Of a DNA stretch of 59,496 bases, positions 52,846-59,496 are shown in pieces (the first letter of the stretch is position 1; each line of letters opens with the position of its first letter). A program made the translations under genes and the position numbers. The notes under the pieces were generated by a model. It searched no databases. It worked only from the letters and a program-made list of their open reading frames with translations, and was not told where the DNA came from. Source of the DNA: Welwitschia mirabilis (taxonomy: Eukaryota > Gnetophyta > Gnetopsida > Welwitschiales); NCBI GenBank assembly GCA_051453625.1, contig JBOZIK010000001.1:89212977-89272472 (forward strand). The letters run 5' to 3'.

Positions 52846-55055
52846 AAAAGTTTTGAATCCTTTTAACATTATCCAAAAATTGACAAATTGCTTAAACCTT
52901 TAAAGGTAACATATTAACTTAAGATATTAACATTTCATATGATGTTTGAGATTCTACTTCAAATTCCAATGAGTGAAATTTCTTTTGTATAACCTCAATT
53001 ACTTTATATAAATCCTTTAAAAGATATGATCCTTATACTGGCACTCCATAGAGAATAATTAAAGTGATAATTCTTTGAAACTGTTACAAACTTTCTGAGA
53101 TTAAATGCTCAATTTCTACATCTATTAATTAATGATTAAATGACTAATTTCTACATTTATTAATTAAAGAGTAAGAGATTTTATAGAAACTATAATTCTC
53201 TCATGGATACATCTATCCCATTTATAATTTCTATAACATTAAAGACCTAAGTATTTTTTAAATAAAACTAAACTATAATAGTTTATTACTCAGAATAAAT
53301 TTGTGATATTTGCTTCTACTCCCATAACACATTATTTTATTTTTATCAATAGTTCGTCTTAAACCTAAATAACTTCAAAATTCATATAAGGTATAAAGCA
53401 TCTCTTTTATACCTCTTTAAATGTGGAAACCAATTTGGAATCTACATAAAAGAAAATATTTATTGCAAGTCACTTACTTTAATAGAATAATTTTTGATAA
53501 TAATATGCATCCTTTGATCTAATTCATTAATAAAAACTGGACACTTTGTTTTACTCCAATTTTGCTTAAATTTTTAAAAGAATCTTTTCAATTAACATCT
53601 TTAAATATACTGTTAACTTCTTCATATAATTTTTGAGTTCTAGGAAGAAAATTTATAAGCATATCTCTATTGAATAGATTCTATCATAGTTTGTTTTAAA
53701 TTACTAAATCATAATCCTTTAAGAAATTAAAAAAGTAAATGGTAATCTTATTTGTAAGTCTCTTCATAAAATCTAAGTAATAATAAAGATTAAGTAAATG
53801 GTAAATAATATAATGATTTTGAAAAACCCTGCCTATGAAATTACTCTTATTTCATTTTTCTTTATTCTTTTTAGTATAGTTTCTAGAATCTTAGGAAAAC
53901 TATTATTAATGTCAATGAGTCTAATTATTCAAATTTGCATTGTTGTCTCTTTTAAATAGAATCACAACTTTGCTAGTTTTCCATTTTATATTTAAACCTT
54001 TATAAAAACTCTAATTTAGTTTCTTCTATATTTTTTCATAGATGGACTTTCTTTAGATATAATGAATTCTTTATAAGGCCACTCATATATATTACTTTAC
54101 TAGTACAATGTTTTTTGAACATCTTTTTCAAATCTGTCAATAATTATCTAGATGCTAAAATAAAGAAATGACATCTGGTTTTTTATTTATTTAGAACTAA
54201 ACATATTTTTAAAAAAGAATTTAATTTTCTTGAAGAAAAGTTTAAAATCCTCTTTCTCATAATTTTAAAATAACTACTAGAATTTTTTTGGTTTGTTTTT
54301 AGTTATTTAGATAGACTGATCTTGTTGCTCTTTTACAAAGGAACTCTTCTCATTTTGAATTAATCTCTTATAATCTTTTATTGCTTCACTTTTTATTCGT
54401 CCATTTACCTTTTTGAGTTTAATTTTGAATTTTTGCCTTCTTCAATGAGTAATTGTTTATTAACTCTCCTTTTTAATGTTTATTTACTTCTTTGGATACT
54501 ATAAAAGAGTTTGAAAGACATCTCGATTATAAATGTTTACAAGCTAAGACTTTTTAACTTCATCATAAAAATTAACTTTTAAATCTTCTATGATTCTTTG
54601 ATGAATCTTAAACTTTTTAGCTTTTTAATTGTTTAATTTACTTATAATAGTTAAACCTAAGACATAATGTTTAAATTCGACTAATGAATTAAAAACTTTA
54701 AAATTATAAATTAAATAAATACTTTATGAAATATCTAAAGGAAATTAATGCAAGAATTTTCTTGATTATTATAAAAGCTAGTAAACTTTATTTTGGGGAA
54801 ATTTTCATGTCATTAAGAAGAACAAATCCATATTCTAACACCATAGAAGAAATAATTTTTTTCTTTTATTAAGATCTTTATCTTTTAAAGTTCAAATGCA
54901 ATGATCATTAGTATAATCATTCATTCAACCATTAAGTTACTTCTATTTCAACATTTAAATTTGACTTCCACAAACTCTTGCATGAAGATCACCATAAACA
55001 AAGATATATCATTTATTTTAAAATTTTTAAATGCTATATTCAAATAAATAAATAG
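52846..55055 (-). mobile_element. LINE (non-LTR retrotransposon) EN-RT fragment, minus strand
   Basis: Reading the minus strand: an APE-type endonuclease remnant with YGDLHARVCGSQ (about 54970-55000) and later EYGFVLLNDMK; RT with RLIDI and FPKILETILKRIKKNEI near 53890; KDYDLV, NKLW, NLFNRDMLINFLPRTQKLYE and GVKQ (53548-53559); IMCYGSRSKYHKFILSNKLL near 53300; FKKYLGL near 53250; YKVIEVIQKKF and EVESQTSYEML near 52930-53000. Order and motifs fit a LINE with endonuclease, RT and a C-terminal extension. The FADD catalytic segment seems deleted. The element runs opposite to the ORF1-like fragment upstream. Confidence 0.78.
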
Positions 55056-56284
55056 GAAGATTACTCAATATTTCTAGATTATTATAGATGAAGAATCCTT
55101 TGATGTAAGAAAGTGGTTCACCAAAAGATCTATCTCTTCTACTTCATCTATGATTAGAAATTAAAAAACTTAAAAAATCTTAAGATATGAACTTTTAAAT
55201 ATTCATCTAGTTGTATGAATTTTGAACTAAGATTTCTTATTTCATGTTTGTCTAAATGAGAAAATATTTTATTTTTATAAATCCATTACATATTAATATG
55301 CATAGTTGGAAGATGATCATAGATGTGCAATTAAAGACATTAGTATTATGGTTTTGAAGAGAAAGAATCTAAGACTTTAACATGAAACAATATCAAACAT
55401 ACCTTGTTGTCGCTAAGAATCTAATTTCAACAATATACCTAGATACCAATGGTTGCATGATGATTTTTAAAAATGTCTTCTAAAAAATTACTAAAGAAGA
55501 AACATTAGTGAATGATGGAGAAAAAGAAGAAAATATATGCATCTTACATGTGATCCCTTACACTAAAAATGCTTATGTTATCAAGAAGGATTTAGTTAGA
55601 GTCTAGTATAAATGACTTGAACACAAGGGATAAAGCATTTAAAGTGCTTATTTTAGAAGGTATTGTTCCTAATTTTCCTTTCTTTTTATGTTTCTATTCT
55701 AATTATTTTATTGAGAAGTCTATAAAAGTTAACTTTACATAGAATGGTATTCATCTAAAAAATGTAAATCTTTGTCTAATAACTTTGAATGTAGATATTG
55801 CATTAAAATATTTCTTATAAAATACCTAATACATTATTAATTTCATATATGATTATTTTAAGAAAATTTAATTATACCCTTTGAAACTAAGGCTAATACT
55901 CTTGGTAATTATACAAATTTTAAAGCTATAGGTTAAAATTATTTTAACTATGAGACTAAAGAATTATTAAATGACAAGAGGCATAAGTATACCTTCCATA
56001 AATTTATAGAGATTTATATAGAATCAGACATCATTCATCACAAGATTATTCTTAGTACATTATAAAAAAAGAAGTAATTGAGAGAAAAATAATCATCATC
56101 TTGAAAAGGATAGAACTATTATTAGCATAATTAGACTCATCAACATACTTCTAGATTGAGATTTCCTAATTATTCTATTTACTTGTTTAATAGATCTCTA
56201 TGTCATAATCTAGATAGTGGAATTCTAGATTCTCATTGAAGTGATAACTCTATTTCCTATGAAAATATTAGAACTAATGGTCAT
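55056..56284. other. Unassigned AT-rich sequence
   Basis: May include the 5' part of the minus-strand LINE and the first part of the Copia integrase that follows on the plus strand. No motif could be read reliably. Confidence 0.4.
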
Positions 56285-57010
56285 AAATCTTATGTTCACA
56301 TGTAGAATTCTTTCAAATTAGGAAAATACATAATAAAGTATGTCTTTCTTGCATATGGTAATGATGATCATGGCTATAGACTATGAGATATAGTAAGGTA
56401 GAAAGTATTAAATCAAAAGACGTAGTCTTTAATGAGGATGTGATGTTCCACAAATCCTAAAATAAACTTAGAATAAGGTATATTAGAATTATTAAACCCT
56501 ACATAAGTCTAGGAAAATCCCAAATTTTGAAGGTACGAATGAGAAATATTATAAAGAATAACTGAAAAAGGTACCTTTTGAAACTAAATTTGAACACAAT
56601 GAAGAAGAAGTAGTTGTGCAAATCATTCTCATTAGGTTAGATACTCTATAAGGTATATCTGACCTTCATATATATATTAATCTTCTTTATATCATATTTT
56701 TTATACTAACAAAAAATAACTTAAGTCTTAGAAACTAGTTTCTTTGCCATCTAAAAATAATGCTTATATAAATTAAAGATAAAGCAAACAAAGAGAACAG
56801 ATCCAAGGTCTACATAGTATTTAATGATTTTGATTAAAAGAAAGGTATTTATTTTCATAAGATTTTTTCTTCTATTATTAAGCATGCCTTCATGTAAATT
56901 ATTTTAAAAATGGTTTCTTAGGTGAATCTTGAGTTAGAAAAATTAGGTATTAAAATTAACTTATTACATATTGATTTAGAAGAAAATATTTATTGATTAT
57001 ACTTTACTTT
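56285..57010 (+). pseudogene. Ty1-Copia integrase C-terminus and RT start (plus strand)
   Basis: Near 56290-56450 frames read YVFLAYGNDDHGYRL and then DIVR with KVLNQK / KSKDVVFNEDVMFH-like residues, matching the Copia integrase end (CIFLGYGDDEFGYRLWDP, RSRDVVFxEDxxF). At about 56912-56995 the frame MVS-VNLELEKLGIKINLLH with IDLEENIY matches the RT opening (LxLExLDVKTAFLHGDLEExIYM). Stops and shifts break both. Confidence 0.72.
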
Positions 57011-58868
57011 AATAATCTTAGCCCCTTAAACTTTAGTAAAATAAATAATTTAAGACTATAAATAATATGTTTTACATTGATTTATTACCAGTTAAGTTTA
57101 ATTTTTATCATTATTTAAATTTTATTAAAAATAGGTAATACTTAGGTTTTATTATGTAGAACATGATAAAACATAGAACTCTAAAGCATAATGGGTCTCA
57201 TGAAATACAAAGAAAATATAGACTACCAAAATATAGAATCATGTCTATAGAATATGACAAAATTTAATTCAATTATTAAAGATCTAGAAAAGCTTATAAA
57301 ATAGTAAGGATCCACTTGATGAATCTTAATTATTAAGTAATCTTACTTTAATTAAGTTTAATGCATCTTAATTTTTTATACATTTTAAACTAAATTTAAT
57401 TATTTCATTATTAGAATATCTAATCATAACCTATCTCGAGGGTCAGTACATCTTCAAATCTCATATTCCATCATAGAATTGATTCTTGACTTTTGGATAT
57501 GTTGTTGGCATTTCCATTTCCTCTTATTTCTTCTTGATTTTACTATGATTTGCATGGGTATAAAGAGCCTTCTTCATCTTATTAAGCATGCAAGAATGAT
57601 TTTTCATTAGATAATTTTTTTCCCAAGCCTAAGGGCATACTTTAGGTTAAACTATTATTTTCTATAATGTTTACATTATTGGTTAATCTAATTTAATTAA
57701 TGATTAGATCTAATTTTATTTTCCATCGTTGATACATTTTTAATTAGAAGGATTATAATAACTCATTTTGAATATTCCTTAATGGTTATTTTTCAAGTTT
57801 TACTACTCCAATATTTGGTTAGGCTTTAATTAGAATAAATGATTAATATTGTAATATTTATGAAATTTTTATTAATTTTATATTTTTCTATATTTCATTG
57901 AAATATGCTTCATATCTAATGTTTTTAATATTTGAGTGATATGGATCCTTTTTATTTATATTTATGACATTCAAATAAAATACTTATTACTCACTCATAA
58001 GACCCTTAGTGCTTAATTATCTATCATTTTGAATTAATGAAATGATGGTGATATTTATTGTTTCCTTTATTTAGGTTTTCTTAGTTATTTTCCTTATTAT
58101 TAACCATTTCTACTTCTTAAGAAGGAAAGTTTCTTATTATTGTTTACCCATTGCATATCATAAACTATTCATTCTCTTTATTAAACTTATATTTAAATAA
58201 TTGTAAGCTTTGAAGTTCCTTTATAATGCTTATAAATAATGATAATTAAAGTCTTGTATCTATCATAGATGGCTCTAATTTTTACAGACTAATAGATATG
58301 CCTTGATCATAGAATCGAATTCTAGATTTTTCTATTGATAATAATTATTAAGGAATAGCATCTATATTACAATCCAAAGGTTTTAGAAATAATGGAAACC
58401 TTATGTATTAATGATGATAAATTTTGATATAAATCTTACTTATTAATGAAGTGTTTTCATTATCTTAATTATGCATCTTAAATAACAAAAGATGTTTTTC
58501 CTTATCAATATACTTAATAATCAATAGGTTAGCTAGTTAATATCTTAGTAGATTAGTATGTATATATTTTATTATTGTGTTTCGAATAAAAAATTCCATG
58601 TAATATGAAGATGGGAGAGAAGGCTAAGATGGCAATAAAGTAGTAACAACCTCAACTATATATTTATTCCTAAGAAGCAAAGAATGGAAACAAAAAAATA
58701 GACAAGGGTATAAGAAAGGGATCACCATCAAAGATGGAGATTTTTTTAGCAGAAACTTCTAGGAATAGACTAAGTAAGAAGGTCAAGAAAGGAAGCTCTA
58801 GCTATCCTGTAAAGAATGCAACAACATTTCCCATACTCTAAGGTATTACTTAAAAAGGAGAACCCATG
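57011..58868. other. Unassigned AT-rich sequence
   Basis: Probably the decayed remainder of the Copia RT at its beginning. After that no domain, LTR end or tandem structure is recognisable. Confidence 0.45.
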
Positions 58869-59345
58869 CCTTAGCATATCTTTATATAATAATTAGTATT
58901 AATCATATTTAAGTATCATTTCGTGCACTTGAAAAAGTAATACTCTTTATATTTGATCCTATTTGTGTAGCTGAACATANNNNNNNNNNNNNNNNNNNNN
59001 NNNNNNNNNNNNNNNNNNNNNNNNNNNNNNNNNNNNNNNNNNNNNNNNNNNNNNNNNNNNNNNNNNNNNNNNNNNNNNNNNNNNNNNNNNNNNNNNNNNN
59101 NNNNNNNNNNNNNNNNNNNNNNNNNNNNNNNNNNNNNNNNNNNNNNNNNNNNNNNNNNNNNNNNNNNNNNNNNNNNNNNNNNNNNNNNNNNNNNNNNNNN
59201 NNNNNNNNNNNNNNNNNNNNNNNNNNNNNNNNNNNNAGAATATCTTTATATAATAATTAGTATTAATCATATTTAAGTATCATTTCGTGCACTTGAAAAA
59301 TTAATACTATTTATATTTGATCCTATTTGTGTAGCTGAACATAAA
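58869..59345 (+). repeat. Direct repeat (~105 bp) flanking a 257-N gap
   Basis: The sequence before the gap (ATATCTTTATATAATAATTA through TTTCGTGCACTTGAAAAA to TGTGTAGCTGAACATA) recurs after it at about 59240-59344, with a few mismatches (AAAGTAATACTCTT against AAATTAATACTATT). The mismatches suggest a true diverged tandem repeat or two haplotypes, rather than a simple contig overlap. Confidence 0.85.
58980..59236. other. Assembly gap (257 N)
   Basis: Non-round length suggests a sized gap; flanked by the direct repeat described separately. Confidence 0.8.
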
Positions 59346-59496
59346 TCAAGATGATTAATAGTATTTAGAAATAAGTATTGTTCAACATCTCATTTAATTC
59401 TATCATGTTTTACTACTTTCTTTATTCCCCCTATTATAATATATGTAACCTAGCAGTAATAAACCAACCTGACTAGTTCAAGTAACTTCATCATGG
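59346..59496. other. Unassigned end of window
   Basis: AT-rich, nothing recognisable. Confidence 0.5.

Overview
The window looks like a stretch of a large, repeat-choked plant nuclear genome, most likely a gymnosperm. It is extremely AT-rich and almost entirely built from old LTR retrotransposons, LINEs and one DNA transposon, all full of stop codons of the kind left by loss of methylated cytosine (CAA/CAG to TAA/TAG, TGG to TAG/TGA, CGA to TGA). One small, clearly GC-richer island (about 40.3-42.5 kb) holds the only intact protein gene, an auxin-responsive SAUR gene on the minus strand. The very low GC with deaminated retrotransposons recalls Welwitschia, but that species guess is inference only.

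Layout. 0.8-1.6 kb: 3' fragment of a long chromovirus LTR. 1.6-7.1 kb: a non-coding LTR element (LARD-like) with two ~500 bp LTRs, a PBS, a purine tract, an ~18-copy 91 bp tandem array and a 738 bp internal duplication. 7.16-7.51 kb: an integrase fragment. 7.6-13.95 kb: two partial copies of a ~4 kb LTR separated by a gap. 13.95-19.2 kb: gag-pol of a first chromovirus (G1). 19.209-26.793 kb: a CACTA (En/Spm) transposon inserted into G1 just before its chromodomain, with TIRs, subterminal repeats and a 3 bp target duplication. 26.95-35.15 kb: a second, better preserved chromovirus (G2) with gag, protease, RT, RNase H, integrase, chromodomain, purine tract and 3' LTR.

The CACTA element carries, on the minus strand, at least five recognisable exons of the spliceosomal gene SART1/DOT2 (U4/U6.U5 tri-snRNP factor), with introns retained but stop codons and a frameshift present. 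This is a captured host-gene fragment. Three more splice-bounded exon-like pieces lie between 20.1 and 21.3 kb and are unidentified. This nested, gene-carrying transposon is the most interesting object in the window.

35-40 kb is decayed repeat with a SINE-like stretch and a 3 x 30 bp repeat containing W-box and CCAAT cores beside the SAUR island. The island also holds a 3 x 97 bp tandem repeat. Beyond it lie a decayed gag/protease (43.4-44.1 kb), an Athila/Tat-like RT-RNaseH-integrase (46.4-47.85 kb), a minus-strand Copia RT (48.2-48.7 kb), a minus-strand LTR with duplicated PBS (49.1-50.8 kb), a LINE ORF1-like zinc-knuckle fragment (51.5-51.9 kb, plus), a minus-strand LINE EN-RT (52.85-55.05 kb) and a Copia integrase/RT fragment (56.3-57.0 kb, plus). 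The remainder to the end is unassigned.

Eleven N gaps break the sequence. At least five are flanked on both sides by near-identical sequence, which suggests unmerged contig overlaps or collapsed repeats. All domain calls come from reading translations by eye; no database search was run.
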